Shown: one piece after another, positions 26,169 through 34,777 of the stretch | Position numbering within the stretch: the first letter of the stretch is position 1 | How the letters are laid out: each line of letters begins with the position of its first letter | DNA from: CAIKZJ01 sp964626015 | Lineage (GTDB): Bacteria > Bacteroidota > Ignavibacteria > Tepidaquicellales > Tepidaquicellaceae | Assembly: GCA_964626015.1 (NCBI GenBank) | Contig: CAZVCC010000010.1 | Coordinates: forward strand, 1 to 64,000 | Direction of reading: 5' to 3' | DNA length: 64,000 bases | Made by a program: the position numbers and the translations under genes | The notes under the pieces: generated by a model | What the model saw: the letters and a program-made list of their open reading frames with translations, nothing else | Told to the model about the DNA's origin: nothing | Database searches by the model: none

Positions 26169-26289
26169 CGATTGTTTGTCGATTGTTTGTCGATTGTTTG
26201 TCGATTGTTTGTCGATTGTTTGCCGATCGTTTGCCGATTGTTTGCCGATGGGTTGTCCATGAAGGCTCCATGAAGGCTCCATGAAAGCT
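26169..26289. repeat. Eleven 11-bp tandem units of two sequence types
   Basis: Units 26169-26245 are CGATTGTTTGT or CGATTGTTTGC with one C variant. 26246-26256 is a degenerate hybrid (CGATGGGTTGT). 26257-26289 are three CCATGAAGGCT-type units. The 11-bp phase is kept throughout, including where the word changes. Confidence 0.9.
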
Positions 26290-26314
26290 CGATGGGGTGA
26301 TAAGGGAAAAGATT

Positions 26315-26369
26315 TTTAACCACTAAGAGAACAAAGATTTTAACCGCAGGGGACGCAGAGAAGAGATTT
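26315..26369 (-). repeat. 9-mer-based intergenic repeat, minus orientation
   Basis: Read on the minus strand this gives TTCTCTGCG, a CCCTGCGG-type unit and TTAA, then a second, more degenerate copy ending in a TTAAA-like word. Same family as 1054-1085 and 62215-62510. Confidence 0.65.
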
Positions 26370-26373
26370 AATA

Positions 26374-26820
26374 TATTGCTAAGAACATTTTACCACCAAA
26401 ACACGAAAGCACTAAATAGATAANNNNNNNNNNNNNNNNNNNNNNNNNNNNNNNNNNNNNNNNNNNNNNNNNNNNNNNNNNNNNNNNNNNNNNNNNNNNN
26501 NNNNNNNNNNNNNNNNNNNNNNNTATGTAAGTCTTTTGCTGAGAGGTAACGTCCACATAGAAATGAGAATTTGAAAATTATGTTGCTGGATTCCATCTAA
26601 GAGCTTGATGGAATGACAGAGATAAAAGTGATTGATTTATTGCTAAGAACATTATACCACCAAAACACGAAAGCACTAAATAGATAATATGTAAGTCTTT
26701 TGCTGAGAGGTAACGTCCACATAGAAATGAGAATTTGAAAATAATGTTACTGGATTCCCTGCCTGCGGTAGGCAGGCATCTAAGAGCGTGATGGAATGAC
26801 AGGTATAAAAGGAATGACAG
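26374..26820. repeat. Direct repeat of about 164 bp, two copies, first interrupted by the gap
   Basis: Copy 1 is 26374-26423 plus 26524-26637; copy 2 starts at 26638. The bases on either side of the Ns join exactly as they do inside copy 2 (AAATAGATAA then TATGTAAG). Each copy ends with a hairpin GGATTCC...GGAATGACAG; in copy 2 that hairpin contains an extra 19-bp palindrome (26759-26777). Confidence 0.85.
26424..26523. other. Scaffold gap (100 N)
   Basis: Exactly 100 N, a conventional filler length. The flanks are two halves of one repeat unit, so the true gap could be zero or one or more additional repeat units. Confidence 0.95.
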
Positions 26821-26944
26821 AGAAAAGTTAATGATGGAGAAAAGGGACTGGAGGAAGAAAAATCGGAAGGGCTGATAACTAATAATTACATTTTTTTGAT
26901 GGTATAAAAGCATTATTTTATCTTTTTATAGTATAAAATTTTAT

Positions 26945-29515
26945 ATGGCAAAAACTAAAACTCCGGTCACAAAAGGCAAACCGACGGTGACAAAAAGTAC
27001 ACAAGAAAAAACAGGCTTTGCTTTTTTCGATGACAATAAACCCTTGGTTATTCTTACGCTTATTGGCATTATTCTGATTGCAATTCTTATGTTCTTTAAT
27101 AAAGGTGTATTTGATGGCAAGATATTTGCATCGGCTGATAATCTTTCCCCACTGACGTTCAGGACTTTTCTGAATGACGCAAAGGAGCAGGGGATAATTC
27201 CGTTATGGATTCCGTATATTTTCATGGGGATGCCTTCGCTTGCATCGATGACAGCGGCTGTTCCTTCACTGCATAATATATATTCGTTTATCTGGGACAA
27301 AGCTTTTGAAATATTCTCGGGCGGGAACATGTTTGCGCTGACACTGCCATATTATTTCATTTTCGGTCTGACGCTGTTTTTGTATGCGAGGTATAAATTT
27401 AAGAATAATCTCATATCGCTTTTTGTGTCGCTTCTCGGAGTTTTTGCAACAGGTATAATACAGTTGATTATCGTAGGGCATCACACGAAGATGATGACAT
27501 TTGCTTTTTACCCGCTTGTACTTTTAATACTCGAAAAGGCAGCTGATGATGAAGAAAAAAGCTGGTACAATTTGTTCTTCTTATTTGCCGTACTGACTAT
27601 AACTCTTTACCTGCAGGTACATTTCCATCATATTCAGATGCTTTTCTATTCGTTTATGATGATTGGTCTTTATATGCTTTACCTTTTAATCTATGCTTTT
27701 GTGAAGAAGCTTCAGAAAGCCAACATCGTAAAATCTTTTTTGATGCTCGTGGCGGGTCTTATAATAGCATTTGCCATGGATGCTGATATTATTCTGTCGA
27801 TAAAGGAATACAACCAGTATTCAATGCGCGGACAGCCGAGCATAACTGCGGTTTCAGAGGGCAAGGGTGACCAAAAACCGCTCAGCTATGAATATGCTAC
27901 TAACTGGTCATTCAGTCCGGGTGAGGTACTTACATTTGTGCTTCCTTATTACTATGGTTTTGGCGGTGTTGAAGTAAAAGGGCAGAGGGCAAACCTTTAC
28001 TGGGGACAGATGCCGTTTACTGATTCACCTGTTTACTTCGGGGTGATTGTACTGGTGCTTGCTGCGATAGGTGTGTTTTATAACTTTAAGAAGAATCCGT
28101 TTGTTCAGGCTACTACATTTATAATTATATTCTTTCTCTTTCTATCATTCGGAAGAACTTTCCCATTGATTTATGATTTATTCTATAACTACATGCCATT
28201 CTTCAGCAGCTTCAGAGCGCCTGTGATGATACACTACTACATTGACCTTGCATTTGTGATACTTGCGGGTTACGGACTTGTATCGATTATATCTTTCCTG
28301 AAAAACACAAAGGATGAGAATAAGTTATTGAAGACATCTTATGTTGTGGGCGGTATTGCTTTGCTGATGTTCTTTTTATCTCTTGTTGGTTTTGAATCCT
28401 CATACACTAATTCTGTTCTGAACGGACCGATGGCACAGAAGCTTGCTGCACAGGGCTATCCAGCACAGCAGGTATCAGGATATCTGAAACAGCAGGTTGC
28501 ACCGATAGCATACGAAAATGTTATTTCCGATTTACGCTTGCACGGATTCTTAATTTTAATAGTTGCGGTGCTTATATATCTTTACGCAAAGAGAAATATT
28601 GCACGCAATTTAATGCTGCTGGGAATAATTGTAGTAGGACTATTTGATTTGCTTGGAGTTAGCGCAAAAACTCTGCACTGGGACGATAAGAAACAGCGTG
28701 ATGATACTTTTGCGGAAACCGATTATACGAAATGGCTGCTGAACAAAGAGCCCGAGACGTACAACTACAGAGTCGCTGTAATGAACAAGGGAAAATTATT
28801 TACCTCGAACGACCTAGCATATTTCAGGCTGCATCAGTTCAACGGGTATCAGGGCGCAAAGATAAGAATTTATCAGGATGCTGTTGACGTTGCGGGAGGC
28901 GAGAATCCTTTCCTACTGGGGCTTGCGAACGTGAAGTATGTAATATCGGACAGTCCTTTTAACGATACCACAGCATACACGGAGGTTTACAGAGGAAGCA
29001 GTATTATTTATCAGAATAAAATGGTTATGCCAAGAGCTTACTTTGTGAATGAATATAAAGTAGAGAAGGGTATTGATATTCTAAACAGCATAAGAGCTGT
29101 TAATTTCAACCCTCGCAACACTGCATTTCTTGAGAAGAAGCTTGATGTAAATGTAGATAAGGCGGATTCGACAAACACAGCTAGCATTACTAAGTTCGGA
29201 ATACACGATATTGAGTATGAAGTCAGCGCTTCGGGAAATAACCTGTTGGTACTGAACGAAATATACTATCCTGCGGGATGGAAGGCTTTTATAGACGGGA
29301 AAGAAACGGAAATTTATAAAACTAATTATTTTCAGAGGTCGATTGTTGTACCCGCGGGAAAACACAAAGTAGAGCTAAAGTTTTATCCTGAAACATATTA
29401 TACAGGAAAGAAGATTAGTATTGCTGCAAACATACTTGTAACAATAATTCTTATTGGCGGTGTTGCGGGAATATTCATTTCACGGAAGAAGAAGAAAACG
29501 GAAGAAACAAAATAA
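26945..29515 (+). CDS. YfhO-like polytopic membrane protein
   Basis: 856 residues. A Lys/Thr-rich N-terminal tail of about 30 residues precedes a first membrane segment (LVILTLIGIILIAILMFF) and then a dozen or so further segments up to about residue 580. A large extracytoplasmic domain and a final membrane segment near the C-terminus (ISIAANILVTIILIGGVAGIFI) follow. The early loop with LSPLTFRTFLNDAKEQGIIPLWIPYIFMGMP is typical of YfhO family proteins, which have a GT-C-like fold and are linked to glycosylation of envelope polymers. It lies 11 bp upstream of the biotin carboxylase gene, probably a coincidental operon partner. Confidence 0.8.
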   Translation: MAKTKTPVTKGKPTVTKSTQEKTGFAFFDDNKPLVILTLIGIILIAILMFFNKGVFDGKIFASADNLSPLTFRTFLNDAKEQGIIPLWIPYIFMGMPSLASMTAAVPSLHNIYSFIWDKAFEIFSGGNMFALTLPYYFIFGLTLFLYARYKFKNNLISLFVSLLGVFATGIIQLIIVGHHTKMMTFAFYPLVLLILEKAADDEEKSWYNLFFLFAVLTITLYLQVHFHHIQMLFYSFMMIGLYMLYLLIYAFVKKLQKANIVKSFLMLVAGLIIAFAMDADIILSIKEYNQYSMRGQPSITAVSEGKGDQKPLSYEYATNWSFSPGEVLTFVLPYYYGFGGVEVKGQRANLYWGQMPFTDSPVYFGVIVLVLAAIGVFYNFKKNPFVQATTFIIIFFLFLSFGRTFPLIYDLFYNYMPFFSSFRAPVMIHYYIDLAFVILAGYGLVSIISFLKNTKDENKLLKTSYVVGGIALLMFFLSLVGFESSYTNSVLNGPMAQKLAAQGYPAQQVSGYLKQQVAPIAYENVISDLRLHGFLILIVAVLIYLYAKRNIARNLMLLGIIVVGLFDLLGVSAKTLHWDDKKQRDDTFAETDYTKWLLNKEPETYNYRVAVMNKGKLFTSNDLAYFRLHQFNGYQGAKIRIYQDAVDVAGGENPFLLGLANVKYVISDSPFNDTTAYTEVYRGSSIIYQNKMVMPRAYFVNEYKVEKGIDILNSIRAVNFNPRNTAFLEKKLDVNVDKADSTNTASITKFGIHDIEYEVSASGNNLLVLNEIYYPAGWKAFIDGKETEIYKTNYFQRSIVVPAGKHKVELKFYPETYYTGKKISIAANILVTIILIGGVAGIFISRKKKKTEETK

Positions 29516-29526
29516 ATTAACTTATT

Positions 29527-31035
29527 ATGTTTAAGAAAATATTAATTGCTAACAGGGGAGAAATTGCCGTGAGGATAATAAACACGGCAAGAGAAATGGG
29601 TATAAAGACAGCTGCGGTTTATTCAGATTTTGATAAGTACTCGCTTTATACAAAACTTGCCGATGAGGCTTATTATATAGGGCAGTCACCAGCAGCACAA
29701 AGTTATCTGCTCGCGGATAAAATTATAGAAACAGCAAAGAAATGCGGAGCAGAGGCAATTCATCCGGGTTACGGATTTTTATCAGAGCGTGCAGTTTTTG
29801 CAAAGGCATGCGAGGATAACGGAATAAAGTTTATAGGTCCGCCTCATCAGGCGATAGAAGACCTCGGAAGCAAGACAAAGGCAAAGCAGCTTGCAATAAA
29901 AAACAAGGTGCCTGTTGTTTCGGGTACCGACTCAGCAATAACCGATATAGAGGAAGCGAAGAAAGTAGCGAAGAAGATAGGCTTTCCTATCATGATAAAA
30001 GCAAGTGCAGGCGGCGGCGGTAAAGGAATGAGAGTAGTACGTGCAGAGGAAGAGCTTGAAGCTGCAATCCGCATGGCACAGAACGAGGCAAGGTCTTCAT
30101 TTGGAGATGAGAGCGTCTTTATTGAGAAATATGTTGATTCACCAAAGCACATTGAGTTTCAGGTGCTTGCTGATGAACACGGGAATGCAGTGCATCTCGG
30201 CGAGAGGGAATGCTCAATGCAGAGACGTCATCAGAAAATTATAGAAGAGACTCCTTGTTCAATAATGGATGATGACCTAAGGCACAGGATGGGAGAGTGT
30301 GCAAAGACGATAGTACTTGCGGCAGGGTACACGAATGCAGGAACGGTAGAATTTATGGTAGATAAGGATAAGAATTTTTACTTCCTTGAAGTTAATACAC
30401 GTTTGCAGGTTGAGCATCCAATAACAGAAATGAGGACAGGGCTTGACCTTGTTGAGCAGCAGTTAAGGATTGCTTCGGGCGAGAAACTTAAATTTAAACA
30501 GGAAGATATAAAGTTTAAAGGTGCAGCAATAGAGTGCCGTATATGTGCTGAAGACCCGGATAATAATTTTATGCCATCTATCGGCAAGATTAAATACATG
30601 AGCCGCAACCTTGGCAACGGTATGAGAGAAGATACGGGGATAGAGCAGGGAAATGAAATATCAGTTTATTACGACTCGATGATAACAAAGCTGATAGCAT
30701 ATGCTCCCGACAGGAAGAGTGTTATAGACAAGATGGAGCGGGCTCTGCTGAACTACACAATTATTGGAGTTAAAACAAACATAAGTTTTCTTCTGAAACT
30801 TCTTAAATGCCCTGAGTACTTTGAGGGTGCATACAACACTCAGTTTGTTGAAAGAACATTCATGCCAAGACTTGAGAAGGAGAAAAATGAAATCAGCGAT
30901 GAACTTAAAAAAGCTCTTGCAATAGGTTCTATTATTATGAAGGAAAAACATGAAAGTGCTTCTTCGGTTAGCACAGGAGGCAACAACAAGCACAAAACCA
31001 AAGGCGGCTGGCTAAAGAGAAAGGAGCTGTATTAA
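29527..31035 (+). CDS. accC: Biotin carboxylase subunit of an acyl-CoA carboxylase
   Basis: 502 residues; the family carboxylates biotin using ATP and bicarbonate. Visible: the N-terminal MFKKILIANRGEIAVRI; the glycine-rich ATP-grasp loop KASAGGGGKGMR near 155-166; ERECSMQRRHQKIIEE; and EVNTRLQVEHPITEMRTGLDLV with the active-site Arg. It is about 50 residues longer than acetyl-CoA carboxylase AccC, with a charged tail ending near FVERTFMPRLEKEKNE. That, and the next gene, fit the split alpha subunit of a propionyl-CoA-type carboxylase better than the classic AccC. The biotin carrier gene starts 1 bp after its stop. No carboxyltransferase gene is in the window. Confidence 0.85.
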   Translation: MFKKILIANRGEIAVRIINTAREMGIKTAAVYSDFDKYSLYTKLADEAYYIGQSPAAQSYLLADKIIETAKKCGAEAIHPGYGFLSERAVFAKACEDNGIKFIGPPHQAIEDLGSKTKAKQLAIKNKVPVVSGTDSAITDIEEAKKVAKKIGFPIMIKASAGGGGKGMRVVRAEEELEAAIRMAQNEARSSFGDESVFIEKYVDSPKHIEFQVLADEHGNAVHLGERECSMQRRHQKIIEETPCSIMDDDLRHRMGECAKTIVLAAGYTNAGTVEFMVDKDKNFYFLEVNTRLQVEHPITEMRTGLDLVEQQLRIASGEKLKFKQEDIKFKGAAIECRICAEDPDNNFMPSIGKIKYMSRNLGNGMREDTGIEQGNEISVYYDSMITKLIAYAPDRKSVIDKMERALLNYTIIGVKTNISFLLKLLKCPEYFEGAYNTQFVERTFMPRLEKEKNEISDELKKALAIGSIIMKEKHESASSVSTGGNNKHKTKGGWLKRKELY

Positions 31036-31036
31036 T

Positions 31037-31561
31037 ATGAAGAAGTATTTTATCAGCATTAACGGGAATGAAACCCCTATGGACGTAATGCTTTCGGGGA
31101 ATAGCGTAAAGTTTGCGGACAACGACACTGAAGAATTTGAATATAAATTTCTTACAGATGAACTGCTCCTTGTAAGGCTTGACCATAAGAATTATATATT
31201 CAAAGCAGATGAAACGGTAGAGAGCGAATTGAAGCACACTGAGTTTATGCTCGAGTACAATTCGCGATACTATCACACAATTTGTAAGAATGAAATGGAA
31301 GTACTTATGGAAAAATTCGCAAAGAGCCACGGAACGGTAAAGATAAAGAACGAATTACTTTCGCCAATGCCGGGTGCTATAGTGAAGATAAACGTTAAAG
31401 AAGGCGACGCGGTCAAGAAAGGACAGGTGCTGGTTGTGCTTGAAGCTATGAAGATGGAAAATGAACTTAAAGCAGCAGGAGACTGCAAAATAGCAAAGAT
31501 ATTCGTCGAGGAGAAAGAATCAGTTGACAAGAATCATTTGCTGATTAAATTTGATGTTTAA
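31037..31561 (+). CDS. Biotin carboxyl carrier subunit
   Basis: 174 residues. The C-terminal 75 residues form a biotinyl domain with the biotinylation motif EAMKMEN, Lys139 being the modified residue. It is preceded by LLSPMPGAIVKINVKEGDAVKKGQ, the usual start of that domain. The first 100 residues look like the beta-barrel linker domain found in alpha subunits of propionyl/methylcrotonyl-CoA carboxylases. Together with the gene at 29527-31035 it forms a complete biotin carboxylase plus carrier pair, split into two genes with 1 bp between. Confidence 0.85.
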   Translation: MKKYFISINGNETPMDVMLSGNSVKFADNDTEEFEYKFLTDELLLVRLDHKNYIFKADETVESELKHTEFMLEYNSRYYHTICKNEMEVLMEKFAKSHGTVKIKNELLSPMPGAIVKINVKEGDAVKKGQVLVVLEAMKMENELKAAGDCKIAKIFVEEKESVDKNHLLIKFDV

Positions 31562-31575
31562 ATAAAGAATAATAT

Positions 31576-32577
31576 ATGTTAGCGTTTGCTTCAATATTTG
31601 CTGCAATAATACCAATGGTAACGTATCTGTTTATCATCTGGTGGATGGACAGGAATGAAAGAGACCCGTTCTGGATAGTATTTCTTAATTTCTTCTGGGG
31701 TGCTACAGGTGCGATAATACTGGGTATTATCGGAAGTTTGATTTTTCAGATACCATTATCATTGGGGCTCTGGGCTTTCTTTGGTGAAAACGCAGGAGGA
31801 CTGACAGACCTCTCGGGAGCAGTGATAACAGCACCGCTTGTTGAAGAGCTGACAAAGGGATTATTCTTGGTAATAATTTCAACTTCGAAAAGGTTTGACG
31901 GAGTTGTTGACGGAGTCGTTTACGGTGGTGCTATAGGTCTTGGGTTCGGGATGACAGAAAACTTTTTATACTTTCTGGCTTATGGAGAGGAACCTGTTTC
32001 ATGGCTCGTTCTCGTAATTATAAGAACGCTGTTTTCAGCAGTAATGCACTGTATGGCAACGGCAACACTCGGCGGATTTATTGGAATGGCAAAATTTAAA
32101 CCTGCAGGATACAAGCTGCTGCTGATACCTGTGGGATACATAGTAGCAGTATTTTTACATTTTTCATGGAATCTGACAGTAAGTTTTGAGAGCACTGCTA
32201 TACTCGGATTCATTTTTCTTTTTATGTATTTTGTAGCGTGGATTGCGATATTTCAAGTTGCAGTTTACATGGAAGGAAAAACAATAACAAAAGAACTGCA
32301 GGAAGAGTCAGCAAGCGGTTTGATTCCCTCAGAACACATGAACTATCTGCCTTATGTGTTCAGGCGCAATAAATACGGATGGTGTCCGCAAGGAGTGAAT
32401 CAAAAGGATTATGTAAGTACAGCAATAACACTTGCATTAAGAAAGTATCAAGTAAAGAACTTTAAAGGTTCAAAACGTACTTCATACGAACAGGATATTG
32501 AAAAACTCCGTTACGATATTAAGATGATGTTTTACAATGCGCACGTGCAGTATTATTACAATAATAATAAAGCCTGA
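31576..32577 (+). CDS. prsW: PrsW family intramembrane metalloprotease
   Basis: 333 residues with about eight membrane segments. The EExxK motif typical of the PrsW/CPBP glutamic protease clan is VEELTKG (Glu90, Glu91, Lys94). Further conserved positions are GFGMTENFLYF, the His in AVMHCMATATLGG, and VFLHFSWN. PrsW proteins cut membrane substrates such as anti-sigma factors. The C-terminal 90 residues are soluble and basic, ending near AHVQYYYNNNKA. It lies 14 bp after the biotin carrier gene and 11 bp before the first glycosyltransferase, so may be part of the same transcript. No anti-sigma gene is nearby to suggest a target. Confidence 0.8.
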   Translation: MLAFASIFAAIIPMVTYLFIIWWMDRNERDPFWIVFLNFFWGATGAIILGIIGSLIFQIPLSLGLWAFFGENAGGLTDLSGAVITAPLVEELTKGLFLVIISTSKRFDGVVDGVVYGGAIGLGFGMTENFLYFLAYGEEPVSWLVLVIIRTLFSAVMHCMATATLGGFIGMAKFKPAGYKLLLIPVGYIVAVFLHFSWNLTVSFESTAILGFIFLFMYFVAWIAIFQVAVYMEGKTITKELQEESASGLIPSEHMNYLPYVFRRNKYGWCPQGVNQKDYVSTAITLALRKYQVKNFKGSKRTSYEQDIEKLRYDIKMMFYNAHVQYYYNNNKA

Positions 32578-32588
32578 GTATTTACTCC

Positions 32589-33422
32589 ATGAACGATAAT
32601 GCAGAATTATCAGTCGTAATAGCTACATGGAATTCAAGAAAACAAACAGAAGAATGCATTCATTCAATAATAAACCTTCCTGAATACAGCTGCAGTATTG
32701 AAATCATAATTATTGATAACAATTCTAATGACGGCACAGCGGGATTAATAGGTAAAAAATTCCCGCAGGTAAAACTAATAATTAACAAAGAGAACATCGG
32801 ATATGCACCTGCGTGCAATCAGGGAATACGTGAGTCGAGTGGCAAGTATATATTGCTTTTAGGAAGCGATACGATTCTCAAGCCCGGCAGTATAAGAAAG
32901 ACTATCGACTATCTTGATGCTAATCCGGATGTTGGAGCAGCTGGCTGCAAGCTTTTATATCCAGACGGAACGCTGCAGGGCAACTGCAAGAAATTTCCGA
33001 AATTATCGAATGCTTTCTTAACATATACATCTTTAAACAGGTTTAATTATGAATATGATATGAGGGATTTTGGATACGATGAGACATTTCAGGTTGACCA
33101 GATTGCAACAACCTTTCTTATGGTACGCGGAGACCTTATTAAAAAGCTAAAAGGATTTAACGAAAGCTACAGAATTATGTATAATGATGTTAACCTTTGC
33201 AAGCGCATTTACGCAGAAGGAAAAAAGATAATGTTTATACATGATGCTGAAGTATATCATCACGGAAGTCTTTCGACTAACAAAGCCGATTATAAACTAA
33301 GGAAGATTATGTACGAAGATATTTACCGCTATTACAGAATGAATCATGGTGTAAAAGCATTTTTTCTCTCACCTGTCTTAAAAACGAGATTGTTGTTTAC
33401 AAAATTATTTAAGAGACAATAG
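32589..33422 (+). CDS. Family 2 glycosyltransferase
   Basis: 277 residues, inverting GT-A glycosyltransferase. N-terminal SVVIATWNSRKQTEECIHSI, the nucleotide-binding IIIIDNNSNDGTAGLI, then NIGYAPACNQGI and LLLGSDTILKPG, where the usual DxD is replaced by SDT. RIMYNDVNLCKRI corresponds to the acceptor-side [ED]D motif. It resembles rhamnosyltransferases, which add sugars to a lipid-linked polysaccharide. First gene of a seven-glycosyltransferase plus flippase cluster (32589-40774) with overlapping frames. Confidence 0.85.
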   Translation: MNDNAELSVVIATWNSRKQTEECIHSIINLPEYSCSIEIIIIDNNSNDGTAGLIGKKFPQVKLIINKENIGYAPACNQGIRESSGKYILLLGSDTILKPGSIRKTIDYLDANPDVGAAGCKLLYPDGTLQGNCKKFPKLSNAFLTYTSLNRFNYEYDMRDFGYDETFQVDQIATTFLMVRGDLIKKLKGFNESYRIMYNDVNLCKRIYAEGKKIMFIHDAEVYHHGSLSTNKADYKLRKIMYEDIYRYYRMNHGVKAFFLSPVLKTRLLFTKLFKRQ

Positions 33423-33427
33423 TAAAT

Positions 33428-34777
33428 TTGCAAAAACTTTTTAAATACATACAGGATAATATCATTTCTAATAAGACCGGTATAAGGGATATGGCAGTAT
33501 CTTTTGCACCGCAGATTGCTTCTGCAGTATTTGGTTTTGCAATGTCCATATTTCTTGCACGTGGACTTGGTGCTGAGAGCCTTGGAAAATATGCGCTTAT
33601 AACAAGCTTCGCTGCTTTAATAACAGGGTTCTCTGACCTTGGCATAAACCAGACTGCTATAAGGTTTGCATCAAGAGCAGTGTCGAAGAATGATGATGAG
33701 CTTCAGTATGCAGTGCTTCGCTGGGCGTTACGAATAAGGTTTTCACTTGTCTTAATGCTTTTTGCAATCTCTTACTTTGTTGCAGAAGTAGTTGCAACAG
33801 ATTTCTGGGGCAGTTCCGAACTTGCTGTTCTAATCAGGATAAATCTTTTAATCGTCCTTTTTAATGTATTCTCATCAATACCTATTATTTACTTTCAATC
33901 TAAAAGGTTATTCGGCAAGAATGCGTTTGTAGCAGTGGGGCAGTCTGTAATTAACTTTTCGGGAATAACGTTTATTGCGATTACGGGAATGTGGTCAATT
34001 TACAACGTTATAATTGTAACGGTAATATCAAACCTTATTGGCATGCTTGTGTTTCTTGTAATAGTACCCCGACATGCAATATTCAGAATGCAGGATTTTA
34101 AAAACGGTTTCAAGGAAATATTCCGTGCACCAAAAGAACATTACTTACACGAGACGACAGTTGATAAGTCCTCAGCAGAGTCATTCGCTTTCTTCATGGT
34201 AATCACATCAATAATTGTGATACTGACGATGCAGGCTGATGTATGGCTTATGGGGCGCTATCTAACAAAAGACCAGATAGGCATTTACAATGTTGCCACA
34301 AAGCTCGCATTGCCGCTGATGATGTTTCTGAATGCATTTAACACAGTTCTTTGGCCGAGAGCTTCTTCGGCGACGAGCAGAGAAGAAACAATGTTACTGC
34401 TTAAAAAAACTGTTAAGGTTAGTTCGATTGTATTTTTGTTTGTACTCATATATTCTTTCTTCGCCCCTATGCTCATCACGTATATATACGGACTTGCTTA
34501 TGACAGTTCAATCATGCTCAGCCGTATTCTATGTTTCCGATACAGCATATCAATACTTGTTTGTCCTATTGGAATTATCGGGTATAATCTTGGCTTTATA
34601 CGTATATACTGGAAAGTTAACCTCATACAGTTGATATTTGTTGTTCTTATAAATGTCTTTTTGCTTCCTGTGATCGGAGTCTACGCATCAGCACTGGCAC
34701 TTATTATTAATGAGCTTACCGGATTTGCTGCTTCTGTACTTATAATAAGGCATAAAATAAAGCAAGCGAATGTATAA
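33428..34777 (+). CDS. Oligosaccharide flippase (Wzx-like)
   Basis: 449 residues, start TTG at 33428. Polytopic, with about 14 predicted membrane segments and the start MAVSFAPQIASAVFGFAMSIFLARGLGAESLGKYAL, typical of the MOP exporter superfamily polysaccharide flippases. These move lipid-linked glycans from the cytoplasmic to the outer face of the inner membrane. It begins 6 bp after the first glycosyltransferase and overlaps the next by 8 bp. No polymerase (Wzy) or ligase gene is recognised among neighbours, so the polymer may be completed elsewhere. Confidence 0.85.
   Translation: MQKLFKYIQDNIISNKTGIRDMAVSFAPQIASAVFGFAMSIFLARGLGAESLGKYALITSFAALITGFSDLGINQTAIRFASRAVSKNDDELQYAVLRWALRIRFSLVLMLFAISYFVAEVVATDFWGSSELAVLIRINLLIVLFNVFSSIPIIYFQSKRLFGKNAFVAVGQSVINFSGITFIAITGMWSIYNVIIVTVISNLIGMLVFLVIVPRHAIFRMQDFKNGFKEIFRAPKEHYLHETTVDKSSAESFAFFMVITSIIVILTMQADVWLMGRYLTKDQIGIYNVATKLALPLMMFLNAFNTVLWPRASSATSREETMLLLKKTVKVSSIVFLFVLIYSFFAPMLITYIYGLAYDSSIMLSRILCFRYSISILVCPIGIIGYNLGFIRIYWKVNLIQLIFVVLINVFLLPVIGVYASALALIINELTGFAASVLIIRHKIKQANV

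Larger units (their letters stand above)
25975..26944. other. Repeat island without genes
   Basis: No supported gene in 970 bp. It holds an 11-bp tandem array (26169-26289), minus-oriented 9-mer repeats (26315-26369), a 100-N scaffold gap (26424-26523), two copies of a roughly 164-bp direct repeat, and nested palindromes. Small open frames here only reflect the tandem repeats or run across the Ns. Confidence 0.85.

Noticed and set aside
26067..26282. Minus-strand open frame with a repeated TIDKQSTNNRQ-like pattern
   Set aside because: It is the translation of the 11-bp tandem array; 11 bp times 3 gives an 11-residue period, with no start signal or homology sense.
26169..26289. Possible CRISPR array
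   Set aside because: Units are contiguous, with no spacers, far too short, and no cas genes in the window.
26368..26596. Open frames spanning the N gap
   Set aside because: They run through undetermined bases and repeat DNA.
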